Origin: Thermus composti
GTDB taxonomy: Bacteria; Deinococcota; Deinococci; Deinococcales; Thermaceae
Reading direction: 5' to 3'
DNA length: 40,857 nucleotides
NCBI RefSeq assembly: GCF_014647535.1
Contig: NZ_BMPJ01000019.1
Coordinates: 1-40,857 of the forward strand
The position numbers and the translations under genes are program-made. The first letter of the stretch is position 1, and the number at the start of each line of letters is the position of its first letter. The notes beneath the pieces were generated by a model. It was given only the letters and a program-made list of their open reading frames with translations, did not search any database and was not told where the DNA came from. Of the stretch, positions 10,839 through 20,703 are shown piece by piece.

Positions 10839-11600
10839 ATGCGCCTCGCCTACGCCGGCCTAAGGCGCAAAGAGGAGTTTAAGGCCCTGGCGGAAAAGCT
10901 CGGCTTCACCCCCCTCCTCTTCCCCGTCCAGGCCACGGAAAAGGTCCCCGTCCCCGAGTACCGGGACCACCTGCGGGCGCTTGCCCAAGGGGTGGACCTC
11001 TTTGTGGCTACCACCGGGGTGGGGGTAAAAGACCTCCTCGAGGCGGGAAAGGCCCTGGGCCTAGACCTTAGAAAGCCCTTGAAAGGGGCCTTCCGCTTGA
11101 CCCGGGGCGCCAAGGCCGCCCGCACCCTAAGGGAGCTCGGCCTTCCCCCCCACGCCGTGGGGGACGGGACCTCTAAGAGCCTCCTCCCCCTCCTCCCCCA
11201 GGGCCCCGGCAAGGCCGCCTTGCAGCTTTACGGCAAGCCCCTTCCCCTTCTGGAAAACGCCCTGGCGGAAAGGGGCTACCGGGTCCTTCCCCTCATGCCC
11301 TACCGCCACCTCCCGGACCTCGAGGGGATCCTCCGCCTGGAGGAGGCCCTCCTTGGGGGTGAGGTGGACGCCCTCGCCTTCGTGGCCGCTATCCAGGTGG
11401 AGTTCCTCTTTGAGGAGGCAAAGGACCCCAAGGCCTTGAAGGAGGTTCTTAACACGCGGGTAAAGCCCCTCGCCGTGGGCCGGGTCACCGCCGACGCCCT
11501 ACGGGAGTGGGGCGTAAGCCCCTTCTACGTGGACGAAACCGAGCGCCTCGGGAGCATGCTCCAGGGCTTCCGAAAAGCCCTGCAAAAGGAGGTGGCATGA
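10839..11600 (+). CDS. hemD: Uroporphyrinogen-III synthase
   Basis: 253-aa two-lobed protein that closes hydroxymethylbilane into uroporphyrinogen III, the precursor of siroheme. Family features include an early LAYAGLRRKEEF strand, VATTGVGV, an internal lobe with VGDGTSKSLL, and the C-terminal AVGRVTADALREWG. Sequence is weakly conserved in this family, but the neighbours (SUMT and precorrin-2 dehydrogenase) support the call. The ATG at 10839 follows GGGAGGTGGCC; the open frame begins at 10803 inside the upstream gene. Its stop overlaps the next start (ATGA). Confidence 0.88.
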   Translation: MRLAYAGLRRKEEFKALAEKLGFTPLLFPVQATEKVPVPEYRDHLRALAQGVDLFVATTGVGVKDLLEAGKALGLDLRKPLKGAFRLTRGAKAARTLRELGLPPHAVGDGTSKSLLPLLPQGPGKAALQLYGKPLPLLENALAERGYRVLPLMPYRHLPDLEGILRLEEALLGGEVDALAFVAAIQVEFLFEEAKDPKALKEVLNTRVKPLAVGRVTADALREWGVSPFYVDETERLGSMLQGFRKALQKEVA

Positions 11601-12244
11601 CCTACTTCCCCCTGATGCTGGACCTCAGGGACCGCCCCGTCCTCCTCATCGCCGGGGGGCCCGAGACGGAGGCCAAGTTACAGGCCCTGCTTTCGGCCGG
11701 GGCGCGGCTCACCGTGCTCGCCGAGGAGGACGCCTTCGGCCTGGAAGCCCTGGAACGGGAAGGGAAGATCCGCTGGCTTAGGCGGGGCTACCAGGAAGGA
11801 GATTTAGAGGGCTTCTTCCTGGTCATCAGCCACCCCAAGGACAAGGCCATCCACCCTAAGGTCAAGGCGGAAGCCGACCAAAGGGGCATCTTCCTCGTGG
11901 CCGTGGACGACCCGCAAAACGCCAGCGCCATCCTCCCCGCCGTCCTAAGGCGCGGGGAGCTTGTGGTGGCCCTTTCCACTTCGGGGGCGGCCCCCGCCCT
12001 GGCCGTAAGGCTCAAGGAGCGGCTCGCCCAGCTCTTCCCCGAGGCCTACGGGGAGCTCGTGGCCTTCCTCCGCACCCTGAGGCCCAGAATCGCCCAAATC
12101 CCGGACTTTGAGGAGCGGAAGCGCCTCTGGTACCGCATCGTGGACCAGGCCCTGGAGGAACTGGACCTAGACCCCAAGGAAGGGCTCGCCCGCGCCATGG
12201 AGAAGGCGGAAGAGGCCCTGAAGGAGGCGGTATGGACAAGGTAA
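11597..12244 (+). CDS. Precorrin-2 dehydrogenase / sirohydrochlorin ferrochelatase-like
   Basis: 215-aa protein like yeast Met8p or the N-terminal part of CysG. It oxidises precorrin-2 with NAD and may insert iron to give siroheme. The Rossmann start is PVLLIAGGPETEAKLQALLSAG, with a Pro-Glu where many relatives have a third Gly and Val. VDDPQNASAILPAVLRRGELVVALSTSG (written in full this spans about residues 98-125) is the conserved second motif. The ATG is preceded by AAAGGAGGTGGC, and the start overlaps the hemD stop by four bases. The gene ends inside the first codons of cysH. Confidence 0.88.
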   Translation: MTYFPLMLDLRDRPVLLIAGGPETEAKLQALLSAGARLTVLAEEDAFGLEALEREGKIRWLRRGYQEGDLEGFFLVISHPKDKAIHPKVKAEADQRGIFLVAVDDPQNASAILPAVLRRGELVVALSTSGAAPALAVRLKERLAQLFPEAYGELVAFLRTLRPRIAQIPDFEERKRLWYRIVDQALEELDLDPKEGLARAMEKAEEALKEAVWTR

Positions 12245-12900
12245 AGGCGGCCAAGGAACTGGTCCAAGAAGCCCTGGCCCAAAGCCAAAACCCCTGCTTC
12301 ACCTGCAGCTTCCAGGCGGAGGACGTGGTGGTCCTCCACCTCCTCCTAGAGGCCAAACCCGAGATCCCCGTCCTCTTCCTGGACACCGGCTACCACTTCC
12401 CCGAGGTCTACGCCTACCGGGACGAGATGCAAAAAAAGCTCGGCTTCCGCCTCATCAACCTCACCCCCGCCCTTTCCCGGGAGGAGCAGGAAAGGCTTTA
12501 CGGCAAGCTCTATGAGACCGACCCCAGCCGGTGCTGCGGCCTTCGCAAGGTGGAGCCCCTTTTCGCCGCTCTGGAAGCCTACGACACCTGGTTCACGGGG
12601 CTTAGGCGGGAGCAGTCCCCCACCCGGGCAAACCTTAAGCCCTTGGAAGAAGCCATCCTCCCCTCGGGGCACTGCCTGAAGAAGGTGAGTCCCCTCTGGG
12701 ACTGGACGCTTAAGGAGGTCTTTGCCTACCTAGCGGTCCAGGACCTCCCCTATTTGCCCCTCTACGACCAGGGCTACCTCTCCATCGGCTGCGCCCCCTG
12801 CACCGCCAAGCCCCTAGACCCTTCCGACCCCCGCTCGGGCCGCTGGGCGGGGAAGGGAAAGCTGGAATGCGGTATCCACCTGCACGGAAAGGAGGGGTAG
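12232..12900 (+). CDS. cysH: Adenylyl-sulfate (APS/PAPS) reductase
   Basis: 222-aa PP-loop family enzyme that reduces activated sulfate to sulfite using thioredoxin. SFQAEDVVVLHL is the nucleotide-binding region. Cys101-Cys102 with Cys187 and Cys190 (CAPC) form the CC...CXXC set that holds a 4Fe-4S cluster, and Cys213 in ECGIH is the catalytic cysteine. Proteins with this cysteine set usually use APS. No APS kinase is seen in the window, which agrees. It overlaps the previous gene by 13 bases. Confidence 0.93.
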   Translation: MDKVKAAKELVQEALAQSQNPCFTCSFQAEDVVVLHLLLEAKPEIPVLFLDTGYHFPEVYAYRDEMQKKLGFRLINLTPALSREEQERLYGKLYETDPSRCCGLRKVEPLFAALEAYDTWFTGLRREQSPTRANLKPLEEAILPSGHCLKKVSPLWDWTLKEVFAYLAVQDLPYLPLYDQGYLSIGCAPCTAKPLDPSDPRSGRWAGKGKLECGIHLHGKEG

Positions 12901-12901
12901 G

Positions 12902-13634
12902 ATGGCCTTTCTCCTCGGTTTCCTCATCGCCTTCGCCATCGGGGTCACGGGGGTGGGGGCGGGGACGATCACCGCGCCCCTCCTCATCCTCGCCTTGGGG
13001 CTTCCCCCGGAGGTGGCGGTGGGGACGGCGCTCCTCTTCGGCTTCCTGGTGAAGATCCCCGCCGGGGGGGTCTACCTCCTCAAGGGGGAGGTGGACCCTA
13101 AGGCCCTTTCCCGCCTTCTTCTGGGCGGGGTCCCGGGGGTGCTTTTGGGAAGCCTTCTCCTCGCCCAGCTCAAGGGGGCCAAGGACCTGGTCCTCCTCCT
13201 GGTGGGCCTCACCGTGGTCCTCTCGGCGGGGCTTGGGCTTTGGCGGAGCTTTAAGGGTCTTCCCCAGGGAAAGGAAAGGCCCCACCTCCTTCCCCCGGCG
13301 GCCTTTGGCATCGGCCTCGAGGTGGGCTTCTCCTCCGCCGGGGCCGGGGCCTTGGGGACCCTCCTCCTCTTCCACGCCACGAGGCTTTCCCCCCAAAAGG
13401 TGGTGGGCACCGACCTCCTCTTCGGCCTCGTCCTGGCCCTCCTCGGGGGCGGGGTCCACCTCTATTTCGGCCAGGTGGACCCGGGGCTTCTCCTCGCCCT
13501 GGCCTCGGGCGGGGTGGCGGGGGGGCTTCTTGGAGCCCTCTTCGCCACCCGGCTTCCCAAGGAGCCCTTGAGGGTTGCCCTTCTCCTTTGGCTCCTTTTC
13601 ATCGGAAGCCAGCTCATCTACCGGGGGGTGGCCC

Positions 13635-13642
<8 letters not shown>
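12902..13642 (+). CDS. TauE/SafE-family membrane permease
   Basis: 246-aa integral membrane protein with seven to eight hydrophobic segments in two repeats. Each repeat opens with a Gly-rich stretch: GVTGVGAGTITAPLLI near the N-terminus and GFSSAGAGALGTLLLF in the middle. The motif PPEVAVGTALLFGFLVK is typical of COG0730. Members move sulfur oxyanions such as sulfite or sulfoacetate. Placed between cysH and the methyltransferase gene, it may import sulfate or export toxic excess sulfite; direction cannot be told from sequence. The ATG is one base after the cysH stop. Confidence 0.88.
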
Positions 13643-15412
<1,770 letters not shown>

Positions 15413-15423
15413 CCCTAGGCCCC

Positions 15424-15463
15424 AAAGCCGGCGTGGGGGAAGCCCCGCGCCGGGCTTTCTTTT
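15424..15463 (+). terminator. Terminator of the sulfate operon
   Basis: GCCGGCGTGGGG pairs with CCCCGCGCCGGGC around a 4-base loop, followed by TTTCTTTT. It starts 12 bases after the sat stop codon. Confidence 0.8.
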
Positions 15464-15494
15464 GGGTGAAAACCTTCATTTTACCCTATTGAGC

Positions 15495-15572
15495 GTTACA
15501 CCCAGGTCACGCCCGAGGGGCTTCATGAGAGGTTTATGAGTTACCCGGGCGTTACCTTTTCCCTGCTACCCT
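15495..15572 (+). promoter_or_regulatory. Direct-repeat operator and promoter of the peptide operon
   Basis: Three pairs of short repeats are spaced at exactly 11 bases: GTTACAC 15495 / GTCACGC 15506, CTTCATG 15521 / GTTTATG 15532, and GTTACCC 15540 / GTTACCT 15551. The last repeat ends 9 bases before TACCCT (15567-15572), a TANNNT -10 box. Transcription would begin near 15579, about 23 bases before the radical SAM start. Heptamers at 11-base pitch close to a -10 without a -35 are the known layout of SARP-activated promoters. The likely activator is the BTAD protein encoded at 18883. Confidence 0.65.
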
Positions 15573-15601
15573 GGGGCCAGGCGTAAAGCAGGGCCGCACC
15601 C

Positions 15602-17002
15602 ATGGAAGGAGAACCGATTCCCCTCCAAGTGCCGCAGGCCAAGCGGTACCGACCGAGCCGCTACAACCACTTCCATACCCTGCCCACAGGGGAGCGCCTC
15701 GCCTATAACTCCATTTCCAACGCCTTAGCGGTTCTGGATCAAGAAGGTATAGAGCGCTACAAACGCCTCGCCCAAGGCCTCCCACCCGAACCCGGCCATC
15801 CCGTGGACGAGGGGCTTATAGAAGGCTTTTTTATCGTCCCCGAGGGCTTTGACGAGCTAGCTTACCTCAAAACCGCCCACCTGCGCGCCCGCTACGATTC
15901 CTCCCACCTTAGCCTCACCATCGCCCCCACAATCGCCTGCAACTTCGCCTGCGACTACTGTTTTGAAAAGCACCGTCCGGGCAAGATGGGCCAAGCGGTT
16001 CAGGCCAAACTCCTAGAACTCCTAAAAGCCAAGGCGCCCAAGCTGAAAAGCTTCGCCGTCACCTGGTACGGCGGGGAACCCACCCTGGCCTGGGACGTGG
16101 TGCGCAACCTTTCCCAAGGGTTTCTGGATATCTGCGAAGCCCACCGCGTGGCCTACACCGCCAGCCTCATCACCAACGGCTACTTGTTGGACGAAGAAAA
16201 GATCGCCGACATGGTCCGGTACCGCATCCGCTTGGTGCAGATCACCCTGGACGGGGACCAGCCTTACCACGATGAACGGAGGGTCCTCCATTCGGGCAAA
16301 GGCACCTTTGAGCGAATCCTCAAAAACCTCCGCCTCTTCCTGAACCAGCCCCTATTCGTGCACCTAAGGGTCAACGTAGACGCGCGTAATCGGAAAGGGG
16401 TCTATGGCCTTCTGGAACGCCTGGCGGAGGAAGGGCTAGGGGGCCAAGAAAACCTAAAGGTCTACTTCGCACCGGTCACGGCCACCACCGCCCCTAGCCA
16501 CGGGGTGCAGGGTTTCTGCTTCAGCCGAAAGGATTTCGCCCAGCTAGAACCCGGTTTCTACGAATACGCTGAAAAGCTCGGCCTGGCCACGATCCCTTAT
16601 CCCTCTCCCTCCCTCGGCGGATGCATTGCCGCCTACCCCGAGGGGTTTGTGGTGGAGCCTGATGGCACCTTGCAGAAGTGCTGGGATACGGTGGGCCAGC
16701 CCGAGTTTGCCGTGGGCAATATCTTGGACTACGATCTGGAAAAGATTGCGCAACACCCGGGATACCAGCGCTGGATGGCCTGGGACCCCTTTTCGTCTGA
16801 GCTCGCCTGTTCCCGGTGTACCTAGCTCCCCGTTTGCATGGGGGGGTGCCCCTTGAAGGTGGTCTACCCGGAGGCGATGCCGGGGGGCAGAATAGAACTG
16901 GAATGCACCACCTTCAAGTGGAACTGGAAAAAGACCTTCGGTTTGCTAGCGCAACGTGCAGAGGGTGAGGTGGCAAGCGCCGCCAAGCCCTGCACGGGCT
17001 AG
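15602..17002 (+). pseudogene. Radical SAM/SPASM peptide maturase with in-frame amber codon
   Basis: Encodes a radical SAM enzyme of the PqqE/anSME type that modifies a ribosomal peptide. An N-terminal extension of about 100 aa precedes CNFACDYC (Cys113, 117, 120), which binds the SAM 4Fe-4S cluster. WYGGEPTL and LITNGYLL follow. The SPASM part begins with GGCIAAYPEG, PDGTLQKCWDTVG and CSRC. At codon 408 the frame meets TAG (16823-16825). The same frame then continues LPVCMGGCP and further cysteines for 58 codons to a second TAG at 17000. The part lost holds auxiliary-cluster ligands, so the 407-aa product is probably inactive. SPASM proteins often have an aromatic residue before LP, so TGG or a Tyr codon was probably replaced. 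Readthrough or sequence error remains possible. The operon continues with the 34-codon peptide. Confidence 0.8.
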
Positions 17003-17020
17003 GGAAAGGAGGTGAGGAAG

Positions 17021-17125
17021 ATGCGGTGGGTAGTAAAGCCTGGACTTCGCATAGGCCCTAACGGCGGCTGCGACGTTAACTGCGGGTCAAACTCGGGCTG
17101 CGTCCAAAACCAAAAGCTTTGGTAG
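17021..17125 (+). CDS. Candidate RiPP precursor peptide, 34 aa
   Basis: A short gene with an excellent ribosome site (AAAGGAGGTGAGGAAG ending next to ATG), 18 bases after the maturase. The product starts MRWVVKPGLRIGPNG, a possible leader, and continues GGCDVNCGSNSGC with cysteines at 17, 21 and 27, then VQNQKLW. A small Cys/Gly/Asn/Ser-rich core next to a radical SAM/SPASM enzyme and an ABC transporter is the usual look of a sactipeptide- or ranthipeptide-like precursor. There is no double-glycine cleavage site of the classical kind; Gly15-Gly16 lie just before the first cysteine and could serve. I recognise no known family. Confidence 0.75.
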   Translation: MRWVVKPGLRIGPNGGCDVNCGSNSGCVQNQKLW

Positions 17126-17172
17126 TCTAGGCCTAGGTACGTAGCACCGGAGGGGGCCAAGGCTAGAGTACC

Positions 17173-17955
17173 TTGGCCTCCATCCTAAGAAAAAAGGCAA
17201 TGACTCGGGCTCAATGGCTTGCTGAAGTAAGACTTATGTTGGAAACTTACAGGTTATATTGGCTCAATTTTTTATCTGGAATAGTAGCAGACTCTTTGTT
17301 TTTTTACGCCATCCTAATTAGCTTAAAAAGCTTAGCAAAAACAGCTTCGCTGGAAATAGATCTTGCCTCTTTACTCGCCTTGTACGGTGCCTTGCAGTTC
17401 ACAGGAGCCCTTTGGCGGACGTTTGCAGCGAACGTCCTAAACGAGAGCTTACTCGGCACCATAGAACACCTGGCTTTGGCAAGGGGAGGGCTGCTTACCC
17501 AACTTCTCGTGAGAGCCTCCGTCCTGGCCCTGAACGGTTTCCTCTACACCACGGCGGTGCTTCTAACCCTCTACCTGGTGAGCAACCTTTCCCTCCGGCC
17601 ATCCTGGTGGTGGCCTCTCGGCGTACTGGTCTTCCTTCCAGCAATTATGGGTCTAGGTTTTCTAATGGGGTCTCTAGGGCTTTTCTTTAAACGGATAGAT
17701 AACTTCTTCATCATTTTGCAATTTACTTTGCTCCCTTACTTTCTCTCCCTCAGCCACTGGCAGCCCTCCATGGCCTACCTCCCCTTCGCCCCGGGAGCCC
17801 ACCTGGTGCGGCTTGGGCTCACGGGCGGGGCCTTTGACCGTGAGGTCTTCCTCCTGGCCCTCCTCCAGGGGGTCCTCCTCTTCGCCGTCGGGCTTTGGGC
17901 CATGGCCGCCATGTACCGGCTGGTGCGCAGGAAGGGTATACTGGGGAGGTTCTGA
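17173..17955 (+). CDS. ABC transporter permease of the peptide operon
   Basis: About 260 aa with six hydrophobic segments, similar to ABC-2 type permeases. It begins TTG 17173; an ATG at 17200 (MTRAQWLAEVRL) is an equally good choice because neither has a strong ribosome site. Its start lies 47 bases after the peptide stop, and its stop abuts the ATG of the ATPase gene. It probably exports the mature peptide or gives immunity. The first 300 or so bases are markedly AT-rich (runs of T and A, TTA codons), then the usual GC-rich codon choice returns, which points to foreign or recombinant origin. Confidence 0.8.
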   Translation: MASILRKKAMTRAQWLAEVRLMLETYRLYWLNFLSGIVADSLFFYAILISLKSLAKTASLEIDLASLLALYGALQFTGALWRTFAANVLNESLLGTIEHLALARGGLLTQLLVRASVLALNGFLYTTAVLLTLYLVSNLSLRPSWWWPLGVLVFLPAIMGLGFLMGSLGLFFKRIDNFFIILQFTLLPYFLSLSHWQPSMAYLPFAPGAHLVRLGLTGGAFDREVFLLALLQGVLLFAVGLWAMAAMYRLVRRKGILGRF

Positions 17956-18867
17956 ATGCGTCTCCTAATAGAGAACGTCCACAAGCGCTTCGGCAGGCTG
18001 GAAGCCCTAAAGGGGGTCCACCTGGAGCTTAGGACCGGGGAGATCCTGGGCCTTTTGGGCCCCAACGGGGCAGGGAAGACCACCCTCCTCAAGGTCATCC
18101 TGGGGCTCCTCCTCCCCGAGGAGGGGGAGGTCCTCCTGGAGGAAGGCCCAAGGCGGCGCAGGCCCGAGGGGCACGAGTTCGGGGTCCTCCTGGAGGGGAG
18201 CCGCAACCTCTACCTCAACCACACCCTCCTCCTCAACGCCCTCTACTTCGGGGGGATCCGAGGCCTTCCCCCAAGCCGGGTCAAGCCCCGCTTCCTCCGG
18301 TGGCTGGAACGCTTCGGCCTAAAGGACCGCCTTCACGCCCCCTTGGCCTCCCTCTCCCGGGGCATGCAACAAAAGGCCGCCCTGGCCCTGGCCTTGGCGC
18401 TGGAGCCCAAGTTCCTCCTCCTGGACGAGCCCACCCTGGGCCTGGACCCGGCGAGCCGGCTGGAGCTAGAGGCCATCCTCCTGGAGCTCAAGGGGGAGGG
18501 CTGGGGCATCCTCCTCACCTCCCACGACCTCCTCACCGTGGAACGGGTGAGCGACCGGGTGGCCTTTATCCTGGAGGGCCAGATCCTCCGCCAAGGCCCC
18601 ACCCGGGCCCTCCTCCAGGAGTGGGCCGAGGAGGGGTATGTGCTGCGGCTGGCCGAGCCCCGGGCCGAGGAGGTGGCGGAGGCCTTGGGGGAAAGGTGGC
18701 TCGCCGAGGGCAAGGACCGCCTCCTCTTCCGGGGAGGCTGGGAGGAGCTTCGGGCCCTCCTCCCGGGGCTTGGGGTGGAGGTCCTGGAGATCTCCCGGGG
18801 CCTCCCGAGCCTGGAGACGGTCTTCCTGAAGCTTCTAAAGGCCCCCCTTAAGAAGGCCGCCCCCTAG
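17956..18867 (+). CDS. ABC transporter ATP-binding protein of the peptide operon
   Basis: 303-aa ATPase. Walker A is [11 protein letters not shown] (about 35-45), the signature is LSRGMQQKAALALAL, Walker B is LLLDEPTLGLDP and the switch region is LTSHDL. A C-terminal extension of about 90 aa follows the nucleotide-binding domain, as in ABC-2 export and immunity ATPases. The ATG immediately follows the permease stop, so the two should form one complex. Codon use is typical of the rest of the chromosome. Confidence 0.9.
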   Translation: MRLLIENVHKRFGRLEALKGVHLELRTGEILGLLGPNGAGKTTLLKVILGLLLPEEGEVLLEEGPRRRRPEGHEFGVLLEGSRNLYLNHTLLLNALYFGGIRGLPPSRVKPRFLRWLERFGLKDRLHAPLASLSRGMQQKAALALALALEPKFLLLDEPTLGLDPASRLELEAILLELKGEGWGILLTSHDLLTVERVSDRVAFILEGQILRQGPTRALLQEWAEEGYVLRLAEPRAEEVAEALGERWLAEGKDRLLFRGGWEELRALLPGLGVEVLEISRGLPSLETVFLKLLKAPLKKAAP

Positions 18868-18882
18868 GGTTAGGCTTAGACC

Positions 18883-20367
18883 ATGGAACCCCTCCACCTG
18901 GCCCTGGCCGCTTTGGAAGAGGGAAAGGAAAGGGAGGCCCTGGCCTGGTTGGAAAGGGCCTCCCCCGCCTCGAGGGCCGAGGCGGCCGAGGCCCTGGCCC
19001 TAAGGGGCTTCCTCCTCGCTCGCCGGGGGGACCTGAAGGCCTACCGGGCCTTGGCCCAGGAGGCCTGCCGCCTCGCCCCCACCCCCCTCACCCTCTACCA
19101 CCTGGGCCTAGCCCTACCCCCAAAGGATGGGGTGGTGACCCTGGAGGAGGCCCTCCACCGTTTCCGATGGAACCCCCGAGCAGAGGCCCGGCTCCATCTG
19201 GCCTTGGCCATCGCCCTAGAACGCCTAGGCCGCCCTGAGGCCCTGGCCCACGCCGCCCTCGCCCGCCTCAAAGACCCCTCCCCCTGGACCCGGCTCCACC
19301 ACCTGCGCCTGGAGCTATTCTTCGGTTCCCTCCCCCTTCCCGAGATCCTGGAAGAAGCCGAGGGGTTTCTCCCTCACGAGTTCCCCGGGGTGCGCCTCCT
19401 GGCCGGGCACACCCTAGCCCTGGCCCATCTCCTGCGGGGAAACCCCCAGCGGGCCAGGACCCTCCTCCAAGGCCTCCTCCCCCTGCTGGGCCCCGGAAGC
19501 CTGGCAAGCTTCCTGGTCCTGGGAGCCCTGGCCTTAAAACCCCTCGAGGCCCGGCTCCTCCTGGAAGCGGCCCAGGCCCACCCCCAGGAGGGATGGCCCC
19601 AGGGTTTCACCCTCCTGGCCAGGGGTCTCCTGGAAAGGGGAGAGGCGGCCAAGGATCTCCTCCTTTCCGCCCACAGCCTCCTCAGGAAGGACGGGGCCCT
19701 CTACGCCCTTCTCGCCGAAGCTCGCCTCCAGGCCCTGGGGGTGGGGGTGGAAGCCCCCCTGGCCCCCCACCTGGGCCCCGCCCTCCGTCCGGAAGCCCGG
19801 GCTTTCCTCCTGGGGCAAAGGGAGGAACCCATCCTCCGCCTCCTCGGGGCTGCGCCCACCCACCCCCTGAGCTCCAAAGCCCTCGAGGCCCTGGCCCTTC
19901 TCCTCGCTTACCCGGAAGGCCAAAAAGGGGAAGCCCTGGCGGAAGCCCTCTATGGAGAGCCCAACCTGGGCGCCCTAAAGGTCCTCCTCCACCGCCTGCG
20001 GCAAAGGGGCTTCCGGATCTCCTGCGCTCCTTACCGCCTGGAAAACCCTCCCCCCTCCGACCTCGCCGCCTTCAGGCAAGCCCTTTTCCAAGGAGACCTT
20101 AGGGGAGCCCTCGCCCTCTACCAGGGTCCCCTCCTCCCCTGGAGCGAGGCCCCGGGGGTGGAAGCCCTCCGGGAGGAGCTGGAGGAAACCCTTAGGCAGG
20201 CGGTGCTGGCCCGGGGCACCCTCGAGGACCTCTACACCCTGGCCCAACGCCTGGGTGAGGACCTGGAGCTCTGGGAAGCTCTCCTGGAAAGGCTACCCCC
20301 AGAAGACCCCCGCCGCCCCATCGCCCAGGCCCGGGTGGAAAGGCTCCGCCGGGAGTACGGGGTGTGA
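18883..20367 (+). CDS. BTAD/SARP-like transcriptional regulator with helical-repeat N-terminus
   Basis: 494-aa protein. Residues 1-330 are Leu/Ala-rich helical hairpins that look like TPR repeats (for example EEGKEREALAWLERA). About 330-400 resemble a winged helix: LLAYPEGQKGEALAEALYG, then LKVLLHRLRQRGFRI, then SCAPYRLE. The rest (FRQALFQGDLRGALALYQGPLLPW...) fits a bacterial transcriptional activation domain. The order is reversed from the common SARP layout, where DNA-binding comes first. No ATPase domain is present. It lies 15 bases after the ABC gene, ending the peptide operon. It is the natural candidate to bind the 11-base-pitch repeats in front of this operon and of the two propeller modules. 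This is inferred from geometry and gene order. Confidence 0.7.
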   Translation: MEPLHLALAALEEGKEREALAWLERASPASRAEAAEALALRGFLLARRGDLKAYRALAQEACRLAPTPLTLYHLGLALPPKDGVVTLEEALHRFRWNPRAEARLHLALAIALERLGRPEALAHAALARLKDPSPWTRLHHLRLELFFGSLPLPEILEEAEGFLPHEFPGVRLLAGHTLALAHLLRGNPQRARTLLQGLLPLLGPGSLASFLVLGALALKPLEARLLLEAAQAHPQEGWPQGFTLLARGLLERGEAAKDLLLSAHSLLRKDGALYALLAEARLQALGVGVEAPLAPHLGPALRPEARAFLLGQREEPILRLLGAAPTHPLSSKALEALALLLAYPEGQKGEALAEALYGEPNLGALKVLLHRLRQRGFRISCAPYRLENPPPSDLAAFRQALFQGDLRGALALYQGPLLPWSEAPGVEALREELEETLRQAVLARGTLEDLYTLAQRLGEDLELWEALLERLPPEDPRRPIAQARVERLRREYGV

Positions 20368-20501
20368 GGCGGGAGGGAGGCAGTCGGGATCCCAGCAAGC
20401 CAAAGCAGGCCCGGAGCACTCGGGAAGGGCTAGGAGAAGCCACCCTACGAGGAGAGCGAGAAACCTCTTACCTCCCATACCGTCAGGATGCCAGGGGAAG
20501 G

Positions 20502-20600
20502 GTTACGTGGTGAAACCAGGGGTTGCACAGGGTTACGCGACGCATCCAGGTCTGGGATCCCTGCCACGTAACCTGGACGTAACCTCTCCCCTGCTACCCT
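20502..20600 (+). promoter_or_regulatory. Direct-repeat operator and promoter of propeller module 1
   Basis: ACGTAACCT at 20566 is repeated at 20577, an 11-base pitch, and GTAACCT ends 9 bases before TACCCT (20595-20600). Further related words upstream (GTTACGT 20502, GTTGCAC 20522, GTTACGC 20532) are less regular. The core layout matches the promoter of the peptide operon. Most of the 260 bases between the regulator stop and this gene are otherwise featureless. Confidence 0.6.
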
Positions 20601-20684
20601 GGGGCTAACCCTGAAGGGGGTGAAGGAGATGCTCAAGGAGGTGCAAGAGGTCAAGGTCGGCGGCCGGACGCGGCGGGTGTACGT
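20587..20684 (+). repeat. 98-base leader repeat, copy 1
   Basis: Runs from the end of the operator through the -10 box, 5' leader and the first 19 codons of propeller gene 1. It matches 24392-24489 at 97 of 98 positions (difference at 20649, G versus A). Beyond it the two genes diverge strongly. Confidence 0.9.
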
Positions 20685-20703
20685 AAAGCCCTTTGCATGA
20701 GGC

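Noticed and set aside
16823-16825. TAG as programmed recoding (readthrough or pyrrolysine)
   Set aside because: No recoding signal was seen and no pyrrolysine genes are in the window; mutation or error is simpler.
20698-20700. TGA as selenocysteine
   Set aside because: The paralog has Trp, not Cys, at this position, and no SECIS-like hairpin follows.
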